Below are positions 56,339 to 64,000 of a DNA stretch of 64,000 nucleotides, in pieces. The notes beneath the pieces were generated by a model. That model worked only from the letters and a program-made list of their open reading frames with translations. It was not told where the DNA came from and ran no database searches. A program made the position numbers and the translations under genes. The DNA is from Pseudomonas sp. ADAK18. Its GTDB lineage: Bacteria > Pseudomonadota > Gammaproteobacteria > Pseudomonadales > Pseudomonadaceae. The stretch lies in assembly GCF_012935695.1 (NCBI RefSeq), contig NZ_CP052859.1:4133001-4197000 (forward strand). The letters are read 5' to 3'. Each line of letters starts with the position of its first letter. The first letter of the stretch is position 1.

Positions 56339-57766
56339 ATGCGCTGTACGCTACCCCTTCGTCTATCTGCATGCTTGATGGCCCTGTGCCTGAGTGCGTG
56401 TGATGACGCGCCACGCTTTACCAAGGCTGAGCCGGGTGAAGCGCGGAGCGGCGGCGGTACGACGGTGAGAAAGACCGACCAGAACGCATTCTCCCTGCCA
56501 TCAGCCAACCTGGCACCCACCCGGCGCCTGGACTTCAGCGTCGGCAACAGCTTCTTCCGCAGCCCCTGGGTGATCGCACCGTCTACCACCACCGCCCGGG
56601 ACGGCCTGGGGCCGCTGTTCAATACCAACGCCTGCCAGAACTGCCATATCAAGGATGGCCGTGGCCATCCGCCGCTACCTGACGCGCCCAACGCCGTGTC
56701 GATGCTGGTGCGCCTGTCGATTCCTGATGCACCGCCCTACGCTAAGGTCATCGAGCAAATGGGGATTGTTCCCGAGCCGGTCTACGGCGGCCAATTGCAG
56801 GACATGGCGGTGCCCGGCGTCGCTCCGGAAGGCAAAGTGCGGGTCGACTACACGCCGGTGAACGTGGGCTTTAAGGACGGCACCGCAGTCGAACTGCGTA
56901 AACCGACGCTGCAGATCACCCAACTCGGCTATGGGCCAATGCACCCCGACACACGCTTCTCCGCCCGCGTGGCTCCGCCGATGATCGGCCTGGGTTTGCT
57001 CGAAGCCATCTCCGACGCCGACATCCTGAAAAACGCAGCCACCCAGCCGGATAAAAACGGCGTGATTGGCCGACCAAACTGGGTCTGGGACGACGCCCAG
57101 CAAAAAACTGTCCTCGGCCGATTTGGCTGGAAAGCCGGGCAACCGAACCTCAATCAACAAAATGTTCACGCGTTTTCTGGTGATATGGGCCTGACCACTA
57201 GCCTGAGACCGTTCGATGACTGCACCGATGCCCAAGTGGCCTGCAAACAGGCGCCTAACGGCAATGGTCCCGATGGCGAACCGGAAGTCAGCGATAACAT
57301 CCTGCGCCTGGTGCTGTTCTACATCCGTAACCTGGCGGTACCGGCCCGTCGTGACGTCAACGCCGAGCAGGTGCTGGCCGGGAAAAACCTGTTCTTCCAG
57401 GCGGGTTGCCAGTCGTGCCACACGCCAACATTCACCACCGCGCAAAATACCGCCGAACCCGAATTGGCCAATCAAGTGATTCGCCCCTACAGCGATTTGC
57501 TGCTGCATGACATGGGCGAAGGCCTGGCTGATCACCGTACCGAATTCCAGGCCAGTGGCCGCGACTGGCGCACGCCGCCGTTGTGGGGCATTGGCCTGAC
57601 GCAAGCCGTCAGTGGCCATACCCAGTTTTTACATGACGGCCGCGCCCGCAATCTGATGGAGGCCGTGCTGTGGCACGGCGGTGAAGCCCAGGCGGCGCAG
57701 CAACATGTGTTGTCTTTTAATGCCGAGCAGCGCGCCGCATTGCTGGCATTCCTGAATTCTCTATAA
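56339..57766 (+). CDS. Dihaem (DUF1111) oxidoreductase-like lipoprotein
   Basis: This 475-residue protein has a signal peptide with lipobox (CLMALCLSACDD), so it is probably a lipoprotein. It has two c-type haem motifs: NACQNCHIKDG near residue 100 and GCQSCHTPTF near 360. Family DUF1111 is called thiol oxidoreductase or di-haem oxidoreductase; HDMGEGLADHRTEFQ and the FLHDGRARNLMEAVLWHGGE end are typical. Its role is not proven. It precedes an imelysin and a DUF1513 gene, a set usually controlled by iron. The ATG 56339 is the start giving a clean signal peptide. Confidence 0.87.
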   Translation: MRCTLPLRLSACLMALCLSACDDAPRFTKAEPGEARSGGGTTVRKTDQNAFSLPSANLAPTRRLDFSVGNSFFRSPWVIAPSTTTARDGLGPLFNTNACQNCHIKDGRGHPPLPDAPNAVSMLVRLSIPDAPPYAKVIEQMGIVPEPVYGGQLQDMAVPGVAPEGKVRVDYTPVNVGFKDGTAVELRKPTLQITQLGYGPMHPDTRFSARVAPPMIGLGLLEAISDADILKNAATQPDKNGVIGRPNWVWDDAQQKTVLGRFGWKAGQPNLNQQNVHAFSGDMGLTTSLRPFDDCTDAQVACKQAPNGNGPDGEPEVSDNILRLVLFYIRNLAVPARRDVNAEQVLAGKNLFFQAGCQSCHTPTFTTAQNTAEPELANQVIRPYSDLLLHDMGEGLADHRTEFQASGRDWRTPPLWGIGLTQAVSGHTQFLHDGRARNLMEAVLWHGGEAQAAQQHVLSFNAEQRAALLAFLNSL

Positions 57767-57797
57767 GCTTTGTCACAATTACAGAAGGGAGCTCGAC

Positions 57798-58862
57798 ATG
57801 TTCCGTCCCAAGTTGTTGTTCACCAGCCTGGCCGCTCTCGCGCTCGGCGCCTGTTCGCCCCAGGACCCGCAAGCGGTGACCTCGGCGGCCATCGCCAAAC
57901 AAGTGATCCTGCCGACCTACAGCCGCTGGGTCGACGCCGACCGCCAGTTGGCCGTCAGCGCCCTGGCGTACTGCCAAGGCAAGGAAACCCTGGAGACCGC
58001 CCGCGCTGATTTCCTGCATGCGCAAAAGGCCTGGGCCGAGTTGCAACCACTGCTGATCGGCCCACTGGCTGAAGGCAACCGGTCGTGGCAGGTACAGTTC
58101 TGGCCGGACAAGAAAAACCTGGTGGGGCGTCAGGTCGAGCAACTGGTCATTGCTCAGCCTCAGATCGATGCCGCCGCGCTCGCCAAGTCCAGCGTCGTGG
58201 TGCAGGGCCTGTCCGCCTACGAATACATCCTGTATGACGCCAAGGTCGACCTGGCTGATGCCGAGCAGAAAGCCCGTTACTGTCCATTGCTGATGGCCAT
58301 TGGCGAACGGCAGAAAGTCCTCGCCGAGGAGATCCTGTCGCGCTGGAACACCACCGACGGCATGCTCGCGCAGATGACCAAGTTTCCGAACCAGCGCTAC
58401 GCTGATTCCCACGAAGCCATCGCCGACCTGCTGCGCGTCCAGGTGACCGCCCTCGACACCCTGAAGAAAAAACTCGGCACCCCGATGGGCCGCCAGAGCA
58501 AGGGTATCCCTCAGCCGTTCCAGGCCGATGCCTGGCGCAGCCAGTCGTCCCTGCAGAGCCTGGAAGCCAGCCTTGCGGCGGCCCAGACCGTGTGGGTCGG
58601 CGTCGACAACAAGGGCCTGCGCGGCCTGCTGCCAGCCGATCAGAAGCCACTGGCCGACAAGATCGATGCCGCTTATGCAGCGTCCCTGAAACTGTTCGCC
58701 AGCAACCAGCGTTCGCTGAATGAATTGCTGGCCGATGACGCCGGACGCCAGCAACTCAACGATCTCTATGACAGCCTCAACGTGGTTCACCGCCTGCACG
58801 AAGGCGAGCTGGCCAAGGCGCTGGGCATCCAACTGGGCTTTAACGCCAACGACGGTGACTGA
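57798..58862 (+). CDS. Imelysin-family lipoprotein
   Basis: This 354-residue protein begins MFRPKLLFTSLAALALGACS, a lipoprotein signal. The imelysin (peptidase M75) region has WAELQPLLIGPLAEGNRSWQ, where the first imelysin helices pack. In place of the classical GxHxxE motif it has VVQGLSAYEYILYD, as in non-peptidase members, so a protease function is unlikely. GGGAG precedes the ATG. Imelysins are thought to act in iron uptake with periplasmic or outer-membrane partners. It lies between the dihaem protein and DUF1513 genes. Confidence 0.87.
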   Translation: MFRPKLLFTSLAALALGACSPQDPQAVTSAAIAKQVILPTYSRWVDADRQLAVSALAYCQGKETLETARADFLHAQKAWAELQPLLIGPLAEGNRSWQVQFWPDKKNLVGRQVEQLVIAQPQIDAAALAKSSVVVQGLSAYEYILYDAKVDLADAEQKARYCPLLMAIGERQKVLAEEILSRWNTTDGMLAQMTKFPNQRYADSHEAIADLLRVQVTALDTLKKKLGTPMGRQSKGIPQPFQADAWRSQSSLQSLEASLAAAQTVWVGVDNKGLRGLLPADQKPLADKIDAAYAASLKLFASNQRSLNELLADDAGRQQLNDLYDSLNVVHRLHEGELAKALGIQLGFNANDGD

Positions 58863-59962
58863 TGATGCTCAGGCGACAGGCTTTGGCCATCGGCAGCGTG
58901 CTGCTCAGTGCAATCACGCTGGGTGGCTGGACGCTGTTCAAGCAGAAGGGTAAAAGCCCGCTGCTGCTCTCGGCGCGCGATGACGGTGATGGCAAGCACT
59001 ACGCCGTGGGCTACCACCTGGACGGCAAACCAGTGTTTGCCACCCAGGTCGGCCAGCGTTGCCACGACATCATCAACCACCCGACGCTGCCGATTGCGCT
59101 GTTTGTCGCCCGTCGGCCGGGTACCGAGAGCTACCTGATCGATTTGCGCGACGGTGCGCTCCTGCAAACCATCACCTCCCAAGCCAATCGCCACTTCTAT
59201 GGCCACGCGGTCATTCACAAAAGCGGCGACTGGCTGTACGCCACGGAAAACGACACCTCCGATCCCGGCCGCGGCTTGCTCGGCGTGTACAAATTCGAAG
59301 GCGAGCGGCTGGTGCACAGCGGCGAGCTTTCCACCCATGGCATCGGCCCGCATCAGGTGTCATGGATGCCTGACGGTGAAACCCTGGTGGTGGCCAATGG
59401 CGGCATCCGCACCGAAGCTGAAAGCCGGGTCGAGATGAACCTCAACGCCATGGAACCGAGCCTGGTGCTGATGCAGCGTGACGGCACCCTGTTGAGCAAG
59501 GAAACCCTGGCCCAGCAGATGAACAGCGTACGGCATATGGGGATTGCCAGTGACGGCACCATCCTCGCCGGACAGCAGTTCATGGGGCCGTCCCATGAGC
59601 GTTCAGAGTTACTGGCGATCAAGCGGCCGGGGCAACCTTTCGTGCCGTTTCCGGTGGCCGACGAGCAGTTGCAGGCCATGGGGCATTACACCGCCAGCGT
59701 CGCGGTGCACAGCGAATTGCGCCTCGTGGCCCTGACGGCACCACGGGGCAATCGGTTCTTTATCTGGGACATGGACAGTGGCGAGTTGCGCCTGGATGGC
59801 CCGTTGCCAGACTGTGCTGGCGTAGGCGCAGTAGCCGACGGATTTGTGGTGACCTCCGGCCAGGGTCGTTGCCGGTTCTACGATTGCCGACAGTCGCCGC
59901 TGGTGGCAAAGCCTCTGGAGTTGCCAGCGGGCCTGTGGGACAACCATCTGCACCTGATCTGA
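58862..59962 (+). CDS. DUF1513 beta-propeller-like exported protein
   Basis: This 366-residue protein has an N-terminal signal (MMLRRQALAIGSVLLSAITL) with a twin Arg, possibly for Tat export. The rest is built from repeated beta strands, as in seven-bladed propellers (ISARDDGDGKHYAVGYH-like, GVYKFEGERLVHSGELSTHG, GPHQVSWMPDGETLVVANGG). DUF1513 genes follow imelysin and thiol oxidoreductase genes in pseudomonads and other proteobacteria. Its start overlaps the imelysin stop (TGATG), so translation is coupled. Function unknown. Confidence 0.83.
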   Translation: MMLRRQALAIGSVLLSAITLGGWTLFKQKGKSPLLLSARDDGDGKHYAVGYHLDGKPVFATQVGQRCHDIINHPTLPIALFVARRPGTESYLIDLRDGALLQTITSQANRHFYGHAVIHKSGDWLYATENDTSDPGRGLLGVYKFEGERLVHSGELSTHGIGPHQVSWMPDGETLVVANGGIRTEAESRVEMNLNAMEPSLVLMQRDGTLLSKETLAQQMNSVRHMGIASDGTILAGQQFMGPSHERSELLAIKRPGQPFVPFPVADEQLQAMGHYTASVAVHSELRLVALTAPRGNRFFIWDMDSGELRLDGPLPDCAGVGAVADGFVVTSGQGRCRFYDCRQSPLVAKPLELPAGLWDNHLHLI

Positions 59963-59982
59963 TACCTATCTTGAACCGAATG

Positions 59983-60090
59983 CTGCTGTACCCGCGTACA
60001 GCAGCGCCGTGTCTGCCTGAGCGCCTGAAAAACACCTCGCTACATTCTCCTACCTAGTGTGTGAAATGGCCCTACTAAGAGGGTCACACA
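59983..60090 (+). other. Two hairpins in the gap after the DUF1513 gene
   Basis: GCTGCTGTAC and GTACAGCAGC form a 10-bp stem around four bases (59983-60006). A second weaker hairpin has arms GTGTGA and TCACAC (about 60059-60089). The first may end transcription of the upstream operon, but no T-run follows. Confidence 0.4.
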
Positions 60091-60227
60091 TCCCACATCA
60101 GCCTGAGCCTTTGCGCCTTATGTGCGCCCCCCTTCTTCACGACAATTGCGCCACAGATCGGCACAACGGGTGCTGAACTGTCGCCCCCTCCCTACCCAGA
60201 CCGAACTCATTCCCAAGGAACAGAACC

Positions 60228-61400
60228 ATGCCAGGTCGCCAGATGATCACCATGCTGAGCGTCGTTCTATTCGTGGTGCTGATGCTCGCCAGTTACAAGG
60301 CGCTATGGATCTACCAGCAACTCCAACTCTTGCACGCCCCCAAGCCGCCCATCAGCGTGGCGGTGGCCACTGCCATAGAACAACAGTGGCAAGCTGAGAT
60401 ACCGGCAGCGGGCACCCTCAAGGCGCTGCAGGGGATTGATCTGAGCATCGAAGTTCCAGGCGTCGTTACCGAGTTGCACTTTGAATCCGGGCAACCGGTC
60501 AAGGCTGGCCAACCCCTGCTCCAACTCGATAACGAGGCAGAGCAGGCGCAGTTGGATATCGCCCTGGCGGAACTGCGCCTGGCGCAACAGAACTTCAACC
60601 GAGGTCAACAATTGGTGACCAGCCGGGCCATTTCCGCGAGTGAGTTCGATCGCCTTGCAGCGGAGAAAGATCGTCACCGGGCGGTGGTCGCTCACCACGA
60701 GGCGGCACTGGCAAAAAAAGGCCTCACTGCACCTTTCAGCGGCACGATCGGCATTCGTAACATCGACATAGGCGACTACTTGCAGAGCGGGACCGTGGTC
60801 GCCAGTTTGCAGGACACCAGCAGCCTTTATGTCGACTTCTATGTACCGGAGCAATCGATTCCCCTGATGACCATCGGGCAATCGGTGCGGGTCGAGGTCT
60901 CAGCGTTGCCTGGGCAACACCTCTTGGGAAGACTCAGCGCAATCAACCCCATCGTACAAGACAGCACCCGCAACGTGCTAGTGCGCGCAACCTTGCCCAA
61001 CCCGCAAAACCGTTTGTTGCCGGGCATGTTTGCCAGTTTGCAGGTGCTGCTGGCGGACCCGCCAACGCATCTTGTGGTGCCGCAAAGCGCAATTACTTAC
61101 AGCCTTTACGGACACTCTCTGTTTGTAGTGTCCATACGCAAAACCGTCGACGGACTGTTGGACCTTGATGCCAACGGGCTGCCTGTACTGATCGCGGAAC
61201 AACGCTTGATTGAGACCGGCGAGCGTCGTGGCGGACAAGTCGCCATCACCAAGGGCCTGAGCAAAGGTGAACAGATCGTCACCGCCGGCCAGATCAAGCT
61301 GACTCACGGCGCGCCCATCAGCGTGAGCGTCGACAAGGCCCTGGCAGACGATCATCGACAACCCGCACCGGCCTCGAGTCCGGAGAGCGCCGCACAATGA
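60228..61400 (+). CDS. RND efflux periplasmic adaptor (membrane fusion protein)
   Basis: This is a 390-residue adaptor. An N-terminal membrane anchor (about 5-25) is followed by a lipoyl half (VPGVVTELHFESGQPVKAGQ), a coiled-coil hairpin (about 105-160), a second lipoyl half (LTAPFSGTIGIRNIDIGDYL), a beta-barrel (GQSVRVEVSALPGQHL), and a membrane-proximal domain. It lacks the lipobox Cys of MexA, so it is anchored by the helix. AAGGA lies 8-9 bases before the ATG. Its stop overlaps the pump start as ATGA. No outer-membrane channel or regulator gene is visible. Confidence 0.9.
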   Translation: MPGRQMITMLSVVLFVVLMLASYKALWIYQQLQLLHAPKPPISVAVATAIEQQWQAEIPAAGTLKALQGIDLSIEVPGVVTELHFESGQPVKAGQPLLQLDNEAEQAQLDIALAELRLAQQNFNRGQQLVTSRAISASEFDRLAAEKDRHRAVVAHHEAALAKKGLTAPFSGTIGIRNIDIGDYLQSGTVVASLQDTSSLYVDFYVPEQSIPLMTIGQSVRVEVSALPGQHLLGRLSAINPIVQDSTRNVLVRATLPNPQNRLLPGMFASLQVLLADPPTHLVVPQSAITYSLYGHSLFVVSIRKTVDGLLDLDANGLPVLIAEQRLIETGERRGGQVAITKGLSKGEQIVTAGQIKLTHGAPISVSVDKALADDHRQPAPASSPESAAQ

Positions 61401-64000
61401 AATTTACCGACATATTCATTCGGCGCCCGGTCATCGCGCTGGTGGTCAGCCTTTTGATTGTGCTGCTTGGGGTTCAGGCCTTCAGCAAACTGCCTTTGCG
61501 CCAGTATCCAAAGATGGAAACGGCGCTGATTACAGTGACCACCACTTACCCGGGCGCCAACGCCGAAACAATTCAGGGCTACATCACTCAGCCGTTGCAA
61601 CAAAGCCTGGCAAGTGCCGAAGGCATCGACTACATGACCTCTGTCAGCCGTCAGAACATTTCAGTGATTTCGGTCTACGGGCGGGTCGGCGCCGACAGTA
61701 ATCGGTTATTCACCGAACTACTGGCCAAGACAAATGAAATCCGCAGCCAGTTGCCCAAGGAAGTGGAAGACCCCACGCTGAACAAAGTGGCTGCCAGTGC
61801 ACTGGCACTGATGTACCTCAGTTTCTCCAGCGAAGACATGAACGGTGCTCAGATAACCGACTACCTGTTACGGGTGGTCCAACCGCGCCTGGTGACCTTG
61901 CCGGGCATGGGAAACGTCGAGATCATCGGCAGCCAGGCCCCGGCCATGCGCCTGTGGCTGGATCCAATAAAACTGGCCGGGTTCGGCTTGAGCACCAACG
62001 ACGTCACCCACGCCGTAAGTCGCTACAACTTCCAGTCGACCGCCGGGGAAATGACTGGCGAATATGTGGTCACCAGCATCCAGGCCAACACTCAGTTGGA
62101 CTCCGCCGAGGCTTTCGCTGCAATCCCGCTCAAAACCCACGATGGCAGCGTGGTACACCTGAGTGATGTCGCCAGGGTGGAAATGGGCGCCGAGAACTAC
62201 AACTCCTTCAGCAGCTTTGACGGTAAACCCGCCACCATTATCGCCATCAAGGCCGCGCCAGGAGCCAACCCCCTGGCACTGGGCGATGAAATACGCAGCC
62301 TCATGCCTGACTTGCAGAGCCACCTGCCACCCAACCTGAAAGCCCAGATCGCCTTTGACTCAACACTTTTTATCCAGGCATCCATGGATGAGGTGGTAAG
62401 CACCTTATTCGAAGCTGTGTTGATCGTAAGCCTGGTGGTGTTTTTGTTTATCGGGTCGCTGCGCAGCGTAGTGATTCCGGTCATCACGATTCCTCTGTCG
62501 CTGATTGGCGTGATGTTCTTCATGCAGTTGATGGGCTACTCCCTCAACGTGATGACGCTGCTGGCCATGGTCCTGGCCATCGGGCTGGTAGTGGATGATG
62601 CCATTGTGGTGTTGGAAAACGTTCATCGACATGTCGAAGCGGGCAAGTCGCCCCTGGAGGCAGCCATTAAAGGGGCTCGGGAAGTGTGCATGCCCGTGAT
62701 ATCGATGACCGTCACGTTGGCCGCCGTGTATGCGCCTATCAGCTTTCTCGATGGACTGACCGGGGCCTTGTTCAAGGAGTTCGCCCTGACCCTGGCCGGG
62801 GCCGTGGTGATTTCCGGGATTGTGGCACTCACGCTGTCACCGATGATGTGCGCGCTGTTGCTGCGCCCCACCGACCAGCCTGAAGCGGTGGCCCTGCATC
62901 TGGACCGTTTTTTCAATAATTTGAAGCAACGCTACCAACGACGACTGCATGACGTGCTGAACACCCGGCCAGTGGTGATGGTATTTGCCGCGATCATTTT
63001 TTGCCTGATTCCGTTGATGATAAAGCTCACCGTTACGGAACTCGCTCCTGATGAGGACCGGGGAATAATTTTCATGTTATCCAACGCCCCGCAACCCACC
63101 AACCTGAACTACCTCAACACCTATACCGATGAGTTCGCCAGCCTGTTCAAAACGCTTCCTGAACATGCCGCGTCCTTCCAGATCAATGGGTTGCAGGGCG
63201 TACACAGCGGAGTCGGCGGTATTCTGCTCAAACCCTGGAACGAACGCAGCCACACTCAGATGCAGTTGCTGGCGCAGGTCAGTGAACGACTGGATACCAT
63301 TCCCGGGTTGCAAGTCTTCGCCTTCAACCTGCCGGCCCTGCCCGGCTCCGGCGAAGGCCTGCCCTTTGGTTTCATTATCAGTACGCCAAACGACCATCGC
63401 TCATTACTGGATGTCGCCGAACGGATCAAACAGCGCGCCATCGACTCAGGAAAGTTCGCCTATCTGGACATCGACCTGGCCTTTGACCGGCCAGAAGTGG
63501 TGATCGACGTCGACAGGGTCAAGGCGGCACAAATGGGTGTATCCATGGAAGATCTGGGGCTGACCCTCTCAACCCTACTGGCTGAACCACAAATCAATCG
63601 TTTCAGCATCGACGGGCGTAATTACAAGGTTATTGCTCAAGTCGAGCGGGCCTATCAGGACAATCCGCAATGGCTGAACAACTACTACGTCAGGAACGCC
63701 AAAGGCCAATTACTGCCACTGTCCACGCTGATCAGCATTTCCGAACACCAGGCGCGTCCACGGCAGTTGAACCAGTTCCAGCAATTGAACTCGGTACTGA
63801 TCACTGGCTTCCCGATCATTGGCATGGGCGACGCTATCGACACGATAAACGCCATTGCCCAGGAGGAGGCGCCCTCGGGCTACACCTTCGACTACAGCAA
63901 CGCCGCCCGCCAGTTTGTCCAGGAAGGTCATGCTCTGTGGGGCACATTCGGCCTGGCGTTGGCAATTATCGCCCTCGTCCTCGCGGCGCAGTTTGAAAGC
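61397..64000 (+). CDS. RND efflux pump permease, AcrB/MdtB-like, cut by the window end
   Basis: The frame is open from the ATG at 61397 to the last base, giving 868 residues with no stop. It starts MKFTDIFIRRPVIALVVSLL, the standard RND entry. The proton-relay Asp pair is in GLVVDDAIVVLENVHRH in helix 4, and the periplasmic docking and porter domains follow. The pattern LAPDEDRGIIF marks the start of the second periplasmic loop, and the protein is cut in the helix after HALWGTFGLALAIIALVLAA. Family size (about 1,030) means about 160 residues are missing. Sequence is of the multidrug type with an adaptor lacking a lipid anchor; substrates unknown. Confidence 0.92.
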   Translation, partial: MKFTDIFIRRPVIALVVSLLIVLLGVQAFSKLPLRQYPKMETALITVTTTYPGANAETIQGYITQPLQQSLASAEGIDYMTSVSRQNISVISVYGRVGADSNRLFTELLAKTNEIRSQLPKEVEDPTLNKVAASALALMYLSFSSEDMNGAQITDYLLRVVQPRLVTLPGMGNVEIIGSQAPAMRLWLDPIKLAGFGLSTNDVTHAVSRYNFQSTAGEMTGEYVVTSIQANTQLDSAEAFAAIPLKTHDGSVVHLSDVARVEMGAENYNSFSSFDGKPATIIAIKAAPGANPLALGDEIRSLMPDLQSHLPPNLKAQIAFDSTLFIQASMDEVVSTLFEAVLIVSLVVFLFIGSLRSVVIPVITIPLSLIGVMFFMQLMGYSLNVMTLLAMVLAIGLVVDDAIVVLENVHRHVEAGKSPLEAAIKGAREVCMPVISMTVTLAAVYAPISFLDGLTGALFKEFALTLAGAVVISGIVALTLSPMMCALLLRPTDQPEAVALHLDRFFNNLKQRYQRRLHDVLNTRPVVMVFAAIIFCLIPLMIKLTVTELAPDEDRGIIFMLSNAPQPTNLNYLNTYTDEFASLFKTLPEHAASFQINGLQGVHSGVGGILLKPWNERSHTQMQLLAQVSERLDTIPGLQVFAFNLPALPGSGEGLPFGFIISTPNDHRSLLDVAERIKQRAIDSGKFAYLDIDLAFDRPEVVIDVDRVKAAQMGVSMEDLGLTLSTLLAEPQINRFSIDGRNYKVIAQVERAYQDNPQWLNNYYVRNAKGQLLPLSTLISISEHQARPRQLNQFQQLNSVLITGFPIIGMGDAIDTINAIAQEEAPSGYTFDYSNAARQFVQEGHALWGTFGLALAIIALVLAAQFES

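Overview
The window looks like chromosomal DNA from a Pseudomonas of the P. fluorescens group. Evidence is the high-GC codon use, an MvaT-type nucleoid protein, an OprD-family porin, the Entner-Doudoroff cluster with GtrS/GltR, the PctA-type chemoreceptor and many REP-type inverted repeats between genes. Gene order over several blocks (mscS-yajQ-panE-kinase-pduO-nudix-argJ-secA; purU/mvaT/sbcB; pyk-enoyl-CoA hydratase-reductase-fumarase; gtrS-gltR-glk-edd/gap; ECF sigma/anti-sigma/haem receptor) matches what I remember of Pseudomonas genomes. I see no prophage, insertion sequence, CRISPR array, rRNA or tRNA.

Layout. 1-8.3 kb: 3' end of an OprD porin, a small MscS channel, YajQ, ketopantoate reductase, an orphan PAS histidine kinase, a cobalamin adenosyltransferase, a Nudix-ThiE-like fusion and ArgJ. 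8.4-18.9 kb: SecA, a DciA-like protein, a HerA/YjgR-type ATPase, a PctA-like chemoreceptor, a 56-residue acidic protein, PurU, MvaT and exonuclease I. 19.0-25.7 kb: a tightly overlapping six-gene operon (RDD, SpoIIM-like, DUF4129, DUF4350, MoxR ATPase, DUF58) of unsettled function. 25.8-32.0 kb: PilZ protein, small lipoprotein, pyruvate kinase, enoyl-CoA hydratase/isomerase, 2Fe-2S flavoprotein reductase and class I fumarase. 32.1-37.0 kb: a DctB/DctD-like (possibly MifS/MifR-like) two-component system beside a KgtP-like transporter. That transporter has a sigma-54 promoter and two upstream dyads. 37.1-40.7 kb: a COG4705 membrane protein with four internal repeats, a flavin-reductase-like protein, a small hypothetical protein, and a monooxygenase-fold protein divergent from an AraC regulator. 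41.1-47.5 kb: glucose catabolism (GtrS-GltR, Glk, Edd, divergent Gap) with two HexR boxes in the divergent promoter. 47.6-53.2 kb: haem uptake by cell-surface signalling (HxuI-HxuR-HxuA type) with haem oxygenase and a DUF454 protein. 53.3-60 kb: a second chemoreceptor, a nitroreductase, and a three-gene dihaem protein/imelysin/DUF1513 cluster. 60.2-64 kb: RND efflux adaptor and a pump gene that runs off the window.

How the parts work together. Haem signalling at HxuA should release HxuI through HxuR. HxuI may then drive both hxuA and hemO through a shared bipartite motif (TTTTTAC-N19-CGTCTAG), with Fur boxes giving iron control. Glucose enters the Entner-Doudoroff route through Glk and Edd, and HexR probably coordinates edd and gap. 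The two-component system at 32-35 kb probably activates the neighbouring dicarboxylate/2-oxoglutarate transporter through sigma-54.

The least understood items are the six-gene MoxR/DUF58/SpoIIM operon, a 239-bp nested inverted-repeat element flanked by 10-bp direct repeats near 41 kb, and the four-repeat membrane protein. All annotations were made by reading the sequence; no database search was run.
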